The position numbers and the translations under genes were made by a program. Below are positions 1 through 8,408 of a DNA stretch of 64,000 nucleotides, in pieces. Under the pieces are notes generated by a model. The model did not search any database and was not told the origin of the DNA. It was given only the letters and a program-made list of their open reading frames with translations. The DNA comes from Crocinitomicaceae bacterium (GTDB lineage: Bacteria > Bacteroidota > Bacteroidia > Flavobacteriales_D > Crocinitomicaceae). The stretch's first letter is position 1, and the number at the start of each line of letters is the position of its first letter. The stretch spans positions 1 to 64,000 of the forward strand of contig JALQYQ010000005.1 of assembly GCA_023262855.1 (NCBI GenBank), in the 5' to 3' direction.

Positions 1-12
1 TCTCTATTATAG

Positions 13-543
13 TTGATTGCGAAATATTCGTCAATCACTATCTTTCATGACATAAGTGAACAGGATAAACTTGGCTTGGTTGAGCATCTGACGGACTTGC
101 TCGTTTTGGCCATTCATTTCCAAAAGTTCTTGGCATTGGCTGCTTCTTTAGAGCACCTAAGTGTAACAACTGGAAACAAAAAAGCGCAAGTCTTGGCTGA
201 AACATTGGATGAAGCAACTGGTCTTTTCTTGGACAACGATAAATCACCAATGAGAAATGCGGGTGAATTGGACAACCGTGGAAGTCATTTCTACATTGCT
301 TTGTATTGGGCAAATGCATTAGCAAACCAAACGAAAGATGCTGAATTAGCTGAAACATTTAAAAAATTAGCAGCCGACTTAACAGCGAATGAAAACCAAA
401 TCATCAGTGAATTAAATGGCTCGCAAGGTCATGCAATTGATTTAGGAGGTTACTATCATCCAGATAATACAAAAATCACAGAGGCAATGCGACCAAGTCA
501 TACGTTCAATAACGCTTTATCGCAAATCGCAATTAACGCTTAA
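13..543 (+). pseudogene. 3' fragment of monomeric NADP-dependent isocitrate dehydrogenase
   Basis: From about residue 38 of this frame (near base 124) the translation matches the C-terminal ~140 residues of the monomeric, roughly 740-residue isocitrate dehydrogenase (oxidative decarboxylation of isocitrate in the TCA cycle). Recognisable stretches include FLALAASLEHL, ELDNRGSHFYIALYWA and GGYYHPD, and the natural C-terminus is present. The first ~110 bases do not resemble the enzyme. All three forward frames are closed in the first 50 bases (stops at 10-12, 14-16 and 48-50), so the catalytic 80% of the gene is not simply off the window edge in a continuous frame. Either this is a rearranged remnant or the window begins at a chimeric assembly edge. 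The TTG at 13 is unlikely to be a real start. Confidence 0.7.
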
Positions 544-558
544 TTATAATTATACTGG

Positions 559-590
559 AAAAGGGCTTTACACTGTAGAGCCCTTTTTCT
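559..590 (+). terminator. Intrinsic terminator after the isocitrate dehydrogenase fragment
   Basis: Inverted repeat AAAAGGGCT (559-567) / AGCCCTTTT (579-587), with an inner TAC/GTA pair, runs into a T-rich tract. It lies 16 nt after the stop codon and before the next gene at 609. Confidence 0.85.
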
Positions 591-608
591 TGTTTAAAAG
601 TTTCATTC

Positions 609-1154
609 ATGAAAGCAGTATGGATTCTTTCTTTCGTCTTTTTTTCTTCGCTACACGTTCTTTGTCAAGAATTTAATGCGCAAGAATGGATTGGGAAATA
701 TGCAGGTATCATGCAACTGACGAATACAACCGGAATGAATGATGAAGTGACAGTTGAATTTGAATTCAAGGAAGTAACCAAAGATTCAGTTTGGACTTAT
801 AGGATGTGTTATAAAAGTGAAAAATATGGTGAAATGGTGAAAGATTATCGCATAATACAACCAGCAGATTCACTATCTAACAATTTTAAATTAGATGAAT
901 TGGATGGAATCATCATTGACATGACGTATTTTAATAACACATTCTTTTCATTATTTGAAGTACTTGGAACAATTCACACTTGTAGTATGGCATTGGAAAA
1001 TGATACAATCAGGTTCGAAATGTTTGGTGGTTCCTTGCTACAACCTACGAGCATTACATCTTCAATTCCCGAAGGTGATGACAATGAATCATTCAAAGTG
1101 ACAAGCTACAAACCAACCTATCAACAAAAAGTCAACTTAAAACGCATCGAATGA
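609..1154 (+). CDS. Secreted hypothetical protein
   Basis: 181 residues that I do not recognise. The N-terminus is a typical signal peptide (basic start, hydrophobic core to about residue 18, then LCQEF), so the product is exported to the periplasm or beyond. The mature part is acidic and looks beta-rich, without a known motif. The stop overlaps the ATG of the following lipoprotein gene by 4 nt (ATGA), so the two are almost certainly translationally coupled and may work together in the envelope. A strong terminator ends the preceding unit at 590; no TAnnTTTG box was seen directly upstream. Confidence 0.8.
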   Translation: MKAVWILSFVFFSSLHVLCQEFNAQEWIGKYAGIMQLTNTTGMNDEVTVEFEFKEVTKDSVWTYRMCYKSEKYGEMVKDYRIIQPADSLSNNFKLDELDGIIIDMTYFNNTFFSLFEVLGTIHTCSMALENDTIRFEMFGGSLLQPTSITSSIPEGDDNESFKVTSYKPTYQQKVNLKRIE

Positions 1155-2536
1155 AACAACTAATCTTCCTTTTTGGTCTCTGTATTTTTAGTGTTGCGTG
1201 TAAGCCAATTGAACCAATAATTCCAACTGAACAATTGGAAGAAGTTCCTCAAATTAATCACCGAGAATCAACATTGAGTCTTCCAATAAAGATTAATTTG
1301 CAACCCTATTTAACGCAAACTGAAAAATCACTTCCAAAAACATTTACGGGTAAAGAAGAAAATTGTGAAGGAGTTAGCTATTCATACAAATTTACCCGTG
1401 AACCAATTCAATTCGAGGGAAAAGGTGAATATTTGTCGTATGACGTTGACGGGAAATACCTGTTGTATTTAAACTATTGCCCAGATTGTACAACGCTTTT
1501 CGACTCAAAAGGAACCTGTGTAATTCCAAGAATTTATGCAAGTTGTGGGGTTGGAGAACCAATGAGACGCGTTTCTGTTGCCTATACTACAAAATTCAAA
1601 ATATCACCTGACTTTAAATTCAAAACTACCACTGAACTAACAAAATTTCAAACGATCGACCCATGTGAAATAACTGTTTTCAGTTATGATGCGACGGATA
1701 AATTGAGAAAAGAAGTAACAACAGTCTTGAATGATCTTGAAAAAGACATTGATAATCAAATTGCTTCGATCGATATTCGTTCGGACATCGAAGAAGTATG
1801 GAAAATGTTAGCAAGTCCAACTTCATTAGGAAAATATGGCTATTTCACAGCATATCCAAAAGCTGTTTCCTTGAGTGATATTCGATTTGATAAAAAAACC
1901 GCTTACATCGATTTAAATTTAACCTTCATTCCTCAAATCAGTACTCATCAGCCTGATATGCTTGTTCCAAAACTTCCAAATCTTAGTGAACACAAAGCTC
2001 AAACGGGATTTAACATCGATGTTGACATTGTTGCAGGATACGATTCGTTGAGTTCTATTCTTACGAGTGAATTAAATGGTAAAAGTGTCACAATAAAAAA
2101 CAATGAAGTCATTTTTACAGGAATTCAAATACAAGGTGCGGCATCAAAGCAATTGAATTTAAAAGTTGATTTTGAAGGAAAACGAAAAGGAACATTGTAT
2201 TTAGTTGGAACGCCGGTTTTTGATTCAACGGCGCAAAAAATCTACTTTCCTGATTTAACATTTGATCTCAAAACGAAAGATGCACTGTTGAAATCTGCCA
2301 AGTGGATGTTCAATACTAAAATCACCAATATGATGCGTGAATTTGCCATTTTTGATTTAACACCACATTTGAAAGACATGAAAAACATGGTTCAAAAAGA
2401 AATGAATCGTGAATTAACCGAAGGCGTAAAATTAAACGGGACAGTAAAAGATTTAAAATTAGTTGGGATTTACCCTCAATTAAACCAATTGATCATTCGC
2501 GTCAATTCAACTGGCGATTTGAAGTTATCGATGTAA
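1151..2536 (+). CDS. DUF4403-type lipoprotein
   Basis: 461 residues starting with a lipoprotein signal (hydrophobic core, lipobox ending at Cys17 in FSVACKP), so it is probably anchored in the outer or inner membrane facing the periplasm. The body matches my recollection of the DUF4403 family: an early SLPIKINL segment, a Cys-containing central region, and a C-terminal half with repeated beta-strand/amphipathic patterns ending in LKLVGIYPQLNQ. The function of the family is unknown. It is translationally coupled to the secreted gene before it, and its TAA abuts the convergent globin stop with no spacer. Confidence 0.75.
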   Translation: MKQLIFLFGLCIFSVACKPIEPIIPTEQLEEVPQINHRESTLSLPIKINLQPYLTQTEKSLPKTFTGKEENCEGVSYSYKFTREPIQFEGKGEYLSYDVDGKYLLYLNYCPDCTTLFDSKGTCVIPRIYASCGVGEPMRRVSVAYTTKFKISPDFKFKTTTELTKFQTIDPCEITVFSYDATDKLRKEVTTVLNDLEKDIDNQIASIDIRSDIEEVWKMLASPTSLGKYGYFTAYPKAVSLSDIRFDKKTAYIDLNLTFIPQISTHQPDMLVPKLPNLSEHKAQTGFNIDVDIVAGYDSLSSILTSELNGKSVTIKNNEVIFTGIQIQGAASKQLNLKVDFEGKRKGTLYLVGTPVFDSTAQKIYFPDLTFDLKTKDALLKSAKWMFNTKITNMMREFAIFDLTPHLKDMKNMVQKEMNRELTEGVKLNGTVKDLKLVGIYPQLNQLIIRVNSTGDLKLSM

Positions 2537-2902
2537 TCAAGAATTGACCATGTGTTGAGCCACTTGAGGGAAGCATACGTACAATTCTACTTTCAACTGA
2601 TCGTCCAATTGATGCAAGGTATCAATCGCTAAGCGCATGCATTTCAACCACTCTTCTTTGGCTTCCAAGGTAATTTTATGGGGTAAATGACGTGCGCGCA
2701 TTTTAGGATGACCAAAGCGTTCTGAATACAAGGATGGTCCGCCTAAAAACTGTGTCAAGAACAAAAACTGCTTTTCCTTTATCTCTTCTTTGTCATTTTG
2801 AAATAATGGCGCGATTTTTTCATTAGCGAAGACAAAATTGTAAAATGCGTCAACAAGTTGTTTTAAATTGTCTGGTCCTATGCGATCGTAGAGTGTATCC
2901 AT
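2537..2902 (-). CDS. Truncated haemoglobin (trHb, probably group II)
   Basis: 121 residues, the usual length for a 2-on-2 globin. The N-terminal YDRIG, the central FGHPKMRARH segment and HLPHKI, which supplies the proximal haem His, fit the YjbI/GlbO-type group II truncated haemoglobins. Such cytoplasmic haem proteins bind O2 or NO and are linked to oxygen supply or nitrosative stress protection. The gene stands alone on the minus strand: its stop directly abuts the DUF4403 stop, and the divergent OmpA gene starts at 2976. Group assignment is by eye only. Confidence 0.85.
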   Translation of the reverse strand: MDTLYDRIGPDNLKQLVDAFYNFVFANEKIAPLFQNDKEEIKEKQFLFLTQFLGGPSLYSERFGHPKMRARHLPHKITLEAKEEWLKCMRLAIDTLHQLDDQLKVELYVCFPQVAQHMVNS

Positions 2903-2955
2903 CAGTTTATCAAATTTTTAACGCATTATTAGTAGAAGTGAACCAAAAACTTTGG

Positions 2956-2963
2956 TACATTTG
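2956..2963 (+). promoter_or_regulatory. TAnnTTTG -7 box upstream of the OmpA gene
   Basis: TACATTTG matches the Bacteroidetes -7 consensus. It lies 12 nt before the ATG at 2976 and makes the upstream in-frame TTG at 2952 an unlikely start. No clear -33 TTG was found at normal spacing. Confidence 0.5.
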
Positions 2964-2975
2964 ATTTGTTCACAG

Positions 2976-4157
2976 ATGGTAAATTTAAGGTTAACATTTA
3001 TATTCATTTTCATTTCGGCTACTCTTTTTTCTCAATCGAAGAAAATTGACACCTATTCCATTGCCGATTGCGAAGGAGCTGTCAATCTTTTTAAATCTGG
3101 AAATTACACCTTACAATTTACGGCGAGCGGCGGGCAAAAATCGGAATTAGTAAGTTATCCATCCCTAGCAGATATCTCCGATAAAAATATTGTTTGGGTT
3201 AGCTACATTGCTCCAAATGATGGAACATTGTCGTTTAAAGCAACACTTCCAAATGACTTTCTTCAACTAGTTATACTTGAAGAAATGGAAAACAATGTTT
3301 GTGATGAATTGAGCAGAGGTGTGGCTGAAGTTAAACGTATTTACAAAGGAAAAGATATTTCTTCGGTTGGATTAGATGTGAATGTTAAAAATGGCTTCCT
3401 CTATCCGATGAAACTTACTGCAAATCAGAAAATATTAATAGGATTTGCTACAAGTGAAAAATCAAAAGGAATTGTTCAGCTCAACTTCAATTTTGAAGCC
3501 GAAAATGTTACAGAACACGCTTTAAATGAAACAAAAATCATTGATCAACGATCAGATGAATTTGCGCCAAGTTTTTCAATTACAGTGCGCGATGAAGAAA
3601 CAAACGAACCAATCATTGCCAATTTAACCATTGAAGGGTCAAAAGACATGACGGCATTGTATAGCGGAAGTGATATCTTTTTGAACGTTATCCGTTCAGG
3701 AAGAATCTACATCAAGTGTGATGCTGAAGGCTATTTCTTTGTGGATAAGGAAGTAGAACTAGTGGCAAATACTGAGCAAACTGTTAATTTAAAAATGCAG
3801 CGACTCAAAAAGGGTTCAAGTTTACAAATTGAAGAAATTGAATTTAAACCTGGAACCAGTGAATTTATGTCCGGTTCTGAAGGAAAGCTTAGTCGCTTGA
3901 AAGACTTCATGGCATCGAATGCGGACATCAGTATTGAAATTCAGGGGCACGTTTATGCAGTTGGAGAAAATTCTCTTAGTGCGCAAAAGTTATCTGAAGC
4001 TCGAGCAAAACGGGTTTTAATGTACTTAGCTGATCATGGTATCGAGCGCAATCGAATGACTGCTGTTGGATATGGTAATACGAAACCAATCTATCCGAAT
4101 GCTAAGCTTGCTTATGAAGAACAAGCTAACCGCCGCGTTGAAATTGTTGTAAAATAA
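2976..4157 (+). CDS. OmpA-family outer-membrane/peptidoglycan-binding protein
   Basis: 393 residues from the ATG at 2976; an in-frame TTG eight codons earlier overlaps the promoter box and would spoil the signal peptide. Layout: signal peptide (cleavage near LFSQ), a ~190-residue beta-rich region, a short carboxypeptidase-regulatory-like segment (about residues 195-275, ITVRDEETNEPI), then a C-terminal OmpA domain with QGHVYAVGEN and ARAKRVLMYL...GYGNTKPIYPN...NRRVEIVVK. The OmpA part should bind peptidoglycan, tethering the protein in the envelope. It is monocistronic, ending at a bidirectional terminator shared with frr. Confidence 0.85.
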   Translation: MVNLRLTFIFIFISATLFSQSKKIDTYSIADCEGAVNLFKSGNYTLQFTASGGQKSELVSYPSLADISDKNIVWVSYIAPNDGTLSFKATLPNDFLQLVILEEMENNVCDELSRGVAEVKRIYKGKDISSVGLDVNVKNGFLYPMKLTANQKILIGFATSEKSKGIVQLNFNFEAENVTEHALNETKIIDQRSDEFAPSFSITVRDEETNEPIIANLTIEGSKDMTALYSGSDIFLNVIRSGRIYIKCDAEGYFFVDKEVELVANTEQTVNLKMQRLKKGSSLQIEEIEFKPGTSEFMSGSEGKLSRLKDFMASNADISIEIQGHVYAVGENSLSAQKLSEARAKRVLMYLADHGIERNRMTAVGYGNTKPIYPNAKLAYEEQANRRVEIVVK

Positions 4158-4182
4158 AAAAGGCGCCTTGAAAGCGCCTTTA
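4158..4182. terminator. Bidirectional terminator between the OmpA gene and frr
   Basis: Perfect stem AAAGGCGC (4159-4166) / GCGCCTTT (4174-4181), A-rich on its left and T-rich on its right. It sits between two convergent stops (4157 and 4187), so it can serve both genes. Confidence 0.85.
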
Positions 4183-4186
4183 AGTA

Positions 4187-4750
4187 TCAGATTGTCATTA
4201 TCTCTTTTTCCTTTTGGTCAACAACTTCATCAACCTTTTTGATAAATGAATTGGTGATGTTTTGAATTTCATTCTCTGCATCTTTAACCATATCTTCTGA
4301 AAGTCCGTCAGCTTTTAAATCTTTCACCATGTCCAACGCATCTTTACGGTTGTTTCTGACAGCTACTTTAGCATGTTCAGCTTCCGCTTTCGCTTTTTTA
4401 ACCAATTCTTTACGTCTTTCTTCCGTTAACGGTGGAACTGATATAATCAACATTTCACCGTTGTTTTGAGGTGCAAATCCAAGATTTGAATTGATAATTC
4501 CTTTTGCAATTTCATTCAACATTGTACGTTCCCAAGGTTGAACAGTGATTGTACGCGCATCTGCCGTTCCAACGTTTGCTACTTGCTGAATTGGCGTTGG
4601 TGAACCATAGTAATCAACCATTACTCCATTTAACATAGCAGGAGTTGCTTTTCCAGCTCTAACTTTTAAAAGTTCACTATCTAAGTGAGTTAAGGACTTT
4701 TGATTTGAAGCCTTAAACTCGTCATATATCATTTGTAAATCCTCGATCAT
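4187..4750 (-). CDS. frr: Ribosome recycling factor
   Basis: 187 residues, normal length for RRF, which together with EF-G splits the post-termination 70S complex. The canonical blocks are present: KVRAGKATPAML near the N-terminus, TITVQPWE in the middle, and the PPLTEERRKELVKKAK region followed by a long C-terminal helix. It lies 31 nt downstream of pyrH, the widely conserved pyrH-frr order, and ends at the shared terminator. Confidence 0.98.
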   Translation of the reverse strand: MIEDLQMIYDEFKASNQKSLTHLDSELLKVRAGKATPAMLNGVMVDYYGSPTPIQQVANVGTADARTITVQPWERTMLNEIAKGIINSNLGFAPQNNGEMLIISVPPLTEERRKELVKKAKAEAEHAKVAVRNNRKDALDMVKDLKADGLSEDMVKDAENEIQNITNSFIKKVDEVVDQKEKEIMTI

Positions 4751-4781
4751 ACTATTCGACTTTATTCAATTATAATCAATT

Positions 4782-5489
4782 CTAGTTTTTAACGATTGTC
4801 CCCACCTTTTCGCCGTCCAATAATTTCTTCAAATTACCTGGAGTGTCCATATCAAACACAATAATTGGAAGGTTATTTTCTTTACATAACGTAAATGCAG
4901 TCATGTCCATAACGTTCAATCCTTTTGCGTACACATCGTCGAAGCTAATTGATTCAAATTTTGTTGCACTTGGATCTTTAAACGGATCAGCTGTGTAAAT
5001 ACCATCAACACGTGTTCCTTTTAAAATCACATCGGCGTTAATTTCAATTGCTCTCAATGACGCTGCTGAATCAGTAGTGAAAAATGGATTTCCAGTACCA
5101 GCGCCAAAAATAACAACGCGTCCTTTTTCCAAGTGACGCACTGCTCTTCTGCGAACATACGGTTCTGCAATTTCTTTCATTTCAATTGCTGATTGCAAAC
5201 GTGTTTTGATTCCAGCTGATTCTAAAGCAGCTTGCAAAGCCATTGAATTAATCATCGTCGCTAACATTCCCATGTAATCGCCATGCGTTCTATCCATTCC
5301 CCCTTCTTCAGCTTGTACACCTCGAAAAATATTACCACCTCCAATTACAATCGCAATTTCTACACCTTGATCGTGTACTTCTTTGATTTGTTTTGCGTAT
5401 TCCGCTAATCGATTGTTATCGATGCCGAATTGTTTTTCTCCCATTAGAGATTCACCGCTTAATTTCAGAAGAATTCGATTGTATTTCAT
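4782..5489 (-). CDS. pyrH: UMP kinase
   Basis: 235 residues from the ATG at 5489. PyrH phosphorylates UMP to UDP in pyrimidine nucleotide synthesis. Signature segments are KLSGESL at the N-terminus, [23 protein letters not shown] and [13 protein letters not shown] longer frame begins with a TTG at 5516, but that codon sits inside a perfect TATATTTG box (5514-5521), so it would precede the transcription start; the ATG gives the standard N-terminus. pyrH has its own promoter, although it follows rpsB-tsf, and it is co-transcribed with frr. Confidence 0.97.
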   Translation of the reverse strand: MKYNRILLKLSGESLMGEKQFGIDNNRLAEYAKQIKEVHDQGVEIAIVIGGGNIFRGVQAEEGGMDRTHGDYMGMLATMINSMALQAALESAGIKTRLQSAIEMKEIAEPYVRRRAVRHLEKGRVVIFGAGTGNPFFTTDSAASLRAIEINADVILKGTRVDGIYTADPFKDPSATKFESISFDDVYAKGLNVMDMTAFTLCKENNLPIIVFDMDTPGNLKKLLDGEKVGTIVKN

Positions 5490-5513
5490 TTGTTGGGTTT
5501 TATTTGGACTGGG

Positions 5514-5521
5514 CAAATATA
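5514..5521 (-). promoter_or_regulatory. -7 box TATATTTG for pyrH-frr
   Basis: A perfect TAnnTTTG box 24 nt before the pyrH ATG on the minus strand, placed downstream of the tsf terminator. It rules out the upstream TTG start for pyrH. Confidence 0.65.
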
Positions 5522-5565
5522 CTCAAAATGCCGAAAAGTTAAATGTTGATTTTGAAATATTGATG

Positions 5566-5598
5566 CAAAAAAAAAGGCTATCAAAATTGATAGCCTTT
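5566..5598 (-). terminator. Intrinsic terminator after tsf
   Basis: Stem GGCTATCA (5576-5583) / TGATAGCC (5588-5595) with a 4-nt loop; on the minus strand it is followed by a run of about ten U. It ends the rplM-rpsI-rpsB-tsf side and separates it from the pyrH promoter. Confidence 0.9.
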
Positions 5599-5616
5599 AA
5601 AAATTTATGATGTTTC

Positions 5617-6447
5617 TTAACTCAACGCGATACGTTTGAATTCAGTAACTGTTAAACCTTTTTCTGTTGATTCTAAGAAAGACTCAACTGTTAATTTGTT
5701 GTCACGAATAAATTCTTGACTTAACAATGTGTTTTCTTTGAAGAATTTAGCCAAACGTCCTTGAGCGATTTTCTCAGCCATATCAGCTGGTTTACCTTCT
5801 TGGATAGCTAAATCTTTACCAACTTCGATTTCACGCTCAATTGTACGTGCATCAACACCGTCTTTGTTCAATGCGATTGGGTTCATTGCAGCAACTTGCA
5901 TTGCAACTTGTTTACCAGCATCTTCAGCAGCATCAGAAGAACTATTAACTCCTACTAGAGTAGCCAATTGGTTTCCTGGGTGATTGTATGCAACAACTTT
6001 ATCCGCGCTAACAACAGCGTAAGAAGCTAAATCTAATTTCTCACCGATTACACCGATTTGCTCAGTGATTTTATCAGCTACTGTTAATTTATCATCGTAA
6101 GCCAACGCTTTCAACTCTTCAGCAGAAGCTGGCAAGTTTTTCAAAGCGATGTCTAAGAATGATTGAACTAATTTCATGTAACCATCGTTTTTTGCAACGA
6201 AATCAGTCTCACAGTTCAACGCTAAAACAACACCTGTTTTTCCGTCAGCAGTAACTTGCGCTAATACTAAACCTTCACTTGCATCATTTTCACCACGTTT
6301 AGCAGCGATTTTTTGACCTTTTTTACGCAAAATATCGATCGCAGCTTCGAAATCTCCATTTGCTTCAACCAACGCATTTTTGCAGTCCATCATTCCTGCA
6401 CCTGTTTGTTGGCGTAATTTATTTACTTCTGCAGCTGTAATTGCCAT
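5617..6447 (-). CDS. tsf: Translation elongation factor Ts
   Basis: 276 residues; EF-Ts regenerates EF-Tu-GTP. The N-terminal UBA-like segment (EVNKLRQQTGAGMMDCKNAL) and the core block LNCETDFVAKND are canonical. It lies 21 nt after rpsB, the standard rpsB-tsf pair, and is followed by a strong terminator. Nothing is unusual in length or content. Confidence 0.98.
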   Translation of the reverse strand: MAITAAEVNKLRQQTGAGMMDCKNALVEANGDFEAAIDILRKKGQKIAAKRGENDASEGLVLAQVTADGKTGVVLALNCETDFVAKNDGYMKLVQSFLDIALKNLPASAEELKALAYDDKLTVADKITEQIGVIGEKLDLASYAVVSADKVVAYNHPGNQLATLVGVNSSSDAAEDAGKQVAMQVAAMNPIALNKDGVDARTIEREIEVGKDLAIQEGKPADMAEKIAQGRLAKFFKENTLLSQEFIRDNKLTVESFLESTEKGLTVTEFKRIALS

Positions 6448-6468
6448 AGGAATAATTTTTTAATGTTA

Positions 6469-7233
6469 TTAATCTTTGTTTTCTTCTGTAGCTACTTCTG
6501 TTGCAACTGCTTCAGGGGCTTCATCTTTGTCAGCTCCTTTAGTCGATTTACGGTCTTCTAAACCTTCACGAATTGCACCACAGATCGCATCTAAAATGAT
6601 TGTGATTGATTTTGTAGCATCGTCATTTGCAGGGATAGGGAAATCAACCAATTTAGGGTTTGAGTTCGTATCTACCATTGCGAATGTAGGGATGTTCAAT
6701 CTTTTTGCTTCGTTCAATGCGATGTGCTCTTTCAAGATATCTACTAAGAAAATAGCAGCTGGTTGACGAGTCATATCAGCAATTGAACCAAAGTTTTTCT
6801 CCAATTTCTCACGTTGACGAGTTTTGAATAAACGCTCACGTTTGTTCAATGTCTCCCAAGTACCATCCGTTTTCATTTTGTCAATAGATGACATTTTACG
6901 AATTGATTTACGAGTTGTTTGGAAGTTTGTCAACATACCACCTGACCAACGCTCAGTTACATATGGCATGTTTACTTCTGTTACCTTTTGAGCAACGATT
7001 TCTTTTGCTTGTTTTTTAGTCGCAACGAAAAGAACTTTTTTACCCGATTTTGCAATTTGCTTCATAGCCGCACAAGCTTGGTCAAGATGTGCTATTGTCT
7101 TATTAAGGTCGATAATGTGGATACCTTTTTTCTCTTCAAAGATATACGGCGCCATTGCCGGGTTCCATTTTCTTTTCAAGTGTCCGAAGTGTACACCTGC
7201 TTCTAATAAATTTTCGAAACTAACTTTTGACAT
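6469..7233 (-). CDS. rpsB: 30S ribosomal protein S2
   Basis: 254 residues. Recognisable blocks: AGVHFGHLKRKWNP near the N-terminus, YIFEEKKGIHIIDL, and TNSNPKLVDFPIPANDDA. The C-terminus carries an acidic Lys/Glu-rich tail of about 30 residues (KGADKDEAPEAVATEVATEE) beyond the core, which is common in Bacteroidetes S2. A 114-nt gap with a GC-rich hairpin separates it from rpsI. Confidence 0.98.
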   Translation of the reverse strand: MSKVSFENLLEAGVHFGHLKRKWNPAMAPYIFEEKKGIHIIDLNKTIAHLDQACAAMKQIAKSGKKVLFVATKKQAKEIVAQKVTEVNMPYVTERWSGGMLTNFQTTRKSIRKMSSIDKMKTDGTWETLNKRERLFKTRQREKLEKNFGSIADMTRQPAAIFLVDILKEHIALNEAKRLNIPTFAMVDTNSNPKLVDFPIPANDDATKSITIILDAICGAIREGLEDRKSTKGADKDEAPEAVATEVATEENKD

Positions 7234-7284
7234 TTTAATTTTTTTTTAATTGTTTACGTTCACTTTAGTCATTCACAACAAACC

Positions 7285-7310
7285 GAGGGTCCCGACCATT
7301 TCGGGAGGGT
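7285..7310 (-). promoter_or_regulatory. Hairpin in the rpsB leader (possible S2 leader element)
   Basis: The 114-nt rpsI-rpsB gap holds a GC-rich perfect dyad TCCCGA (7290-7295) / TCGGGA (7301-7306) with a 5-nt loop, flanked by GAGGG and AGGGT. There is no U-run, so it is not an obvious terminator. Ribosomal protein leaders often bind their own product; that this one does is only a guess. Confidence 0.35.
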
Positions 7311-7347
7311 ACTCAGTAGTTTGGATACTAAACAACCGCCAAATTTT

Positions 7348-7734
7348 TTAACGTTTAGAGAACTGGAATTTCTTACGAGCTTTCGGTTGACCTGGTTTTT
7401 TACGCTCAACCATTCTTGGATCACGTGTCATCAAGCCCTCAGCTTTTAATAATGTTTTGTTCTCTTCAGCAACTTCTACCAATGCACGAGAGATACCTAA
7501 ACGAATTGCCTCAGCTTGTCCGTTGATACCACCACCGAATACATTTACTTTCACGTCGAATTGACCTACTGTGTCAGTAATTGCGAACGGTTGTTCGATT
7601 TTTGATTGAAGAACTGCTACTGGGAAAGCCTCTTTATAGTCTTTCTTATTTACGATCACTTTACCCGTACCTTTTGAAAGGTAAACACGAGCAACTGAAG
7701 TTTTTCTTCTTCCTAATGTGTTAACTATTTCCAT
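7348..7734 (-). CDS. rpsI: 30S ribosomal protein S9
   Basis: 128 residues, with [12 protein letters not shown] at the N-terminus, [21 protein letters not shown] in the middle and the basic C-terminal tail [17 protein letters not shown] that reaches the P-site tRNA. It starts 5 nt after rplM, the universal rplM-rpsI pair. Confidence 0.98.
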   Translation of the reverse strand: MEIVNTLGRRKTSVARVYLSKGTGKVIVNKKDYKEAFPVAVLQSKIEQPFAITDTVGQFDVKVNVFGGGINGQAEAIRLGISRALVEVAEENKTLLKAEGLMTRDPRMVERKKPGQPKARKKFQFSKR

Positions 7735-7739
7735 GCTTC

Positions 7740-8195
7740 TTATTTGAATGAATCAAGATTAAATGCTTCAGGTTTTTGCGCCTCTTGGTTGTGGTTTGGA
7801 CCTACATAAACTTTCAAGTTTGTAAATAGGTTTCTTCCCAACTTGTTTTTCGGCAACATCCCTTTAACAGCTTTTTCAATTAAGCGCTCTGGGTGTTTTC
7901 TCAACATGTCCTGAGCAGAAGTGAAACGTTGTCCACCTGGATATCCAGTGTAACGAACATACTCCTTGTTAATTAGTTTTGTTCCTGAGAAAGCAATTTT
8001 CTCTGCATTGATAACAATTACGTTATCTCCGCAATCTGCATGTGGTGTGAAATTCGTTTTGTGTTTACCACGAATGATTTTCGCCACCTTACTCGCTAAA
8101 CGACCAACAGTTTGGCCTTCAGCATCCACAACAAGCCACTTTTTATTAGCGGTCTCCTTGTTGCCGGAAACGGTTCTGTAACTTAATGTATCCAC
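7740..8195 (-). CDS. rplM: 50S ribosomal protein L13
   Basis: 151 residues if translation starts at the GTG at 8195 ([13 protein letters not shown]), which reproduces the usual Bacteroidetes L13 N-terminus. A longer frame runs back to a TTG at 8222, but those nine codons look unlike L13 and no in-frame ATG exists. Core blocks: [39 protein letters not shown] and [14 protein letters not shown]. It is first gene of the rplM-rpsI pair, transcribed from a TATCTTTG promoter about 47 nt upstream of the GTG. Confidence 0.96.
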   Translation of the reverse strand: MDTLSYRTVSGNKETANKKWLVVDAEGQTVGRLASKVAKIIRGKHKTNFTPHADCGDNVIVINAEKIAFSGTKLINKEYVRYTGYPGGQRFTSAQDMLRKHPERLIEKAVKGMLPKNKLGRNLFTNLKVYVGPNHNQEAQKPEAFNLDSFK

Positions 8196-8241
8196 AATTT
8201 TACATTTATTAATATAAGACAATATCCCTAAAATGGGGGTG

Positions 8242-8249
8242 CAAAGATA
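8242..8249 (-). promoter_or_regulatory. -7 box TATCTTTG for rplM
   Basis: Matches TAnnTTTG on the minus strand in the intergenic region before the ribosomal protein genes; it implies a leader of roughly 40 nt before the GTG start. Confidence 0.6.
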
Positions 8250-8354
8250 TGATTTCTATTTTTATTAACAAACGAATTTTAAAAAAAGAATTATTCATTT
8301 GCTTTGAAAGTCAGAATTAGAAAGAAATCCACCTCATTTCGCATCCTTTTTTAA

Positions 8355-8386
8355 ACAAAAAACCGCTGGATTGATTTCCAACGGTT
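8355..8386 (-). terminator. Terminator after the crotonase gene
   Basis: Imperfect dyad AACCGCTGGA (8361-8370) / TCCAACGGTT (8377-8386), one G-U position, followed on the minus strand by a U-rich tract. It lies 22 nt after the stop at 8409. Confidence 0.75.
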
Positions 8387-8408
8387 CATTCGATATTTCG
8401 ATGTTTTT

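Noticed and set aside
5490-5516. TTG start giving pyrH nine extra residues
   Set aside because: The codon lies within the TATATTTG promoter box and the extension does not resemble UMP kinase.
8196-8222. TTG start giving rplM nine extra residues
   Set aside because: The GTG at 8195 restores the standard L13 N-terminus and 151-residue length.
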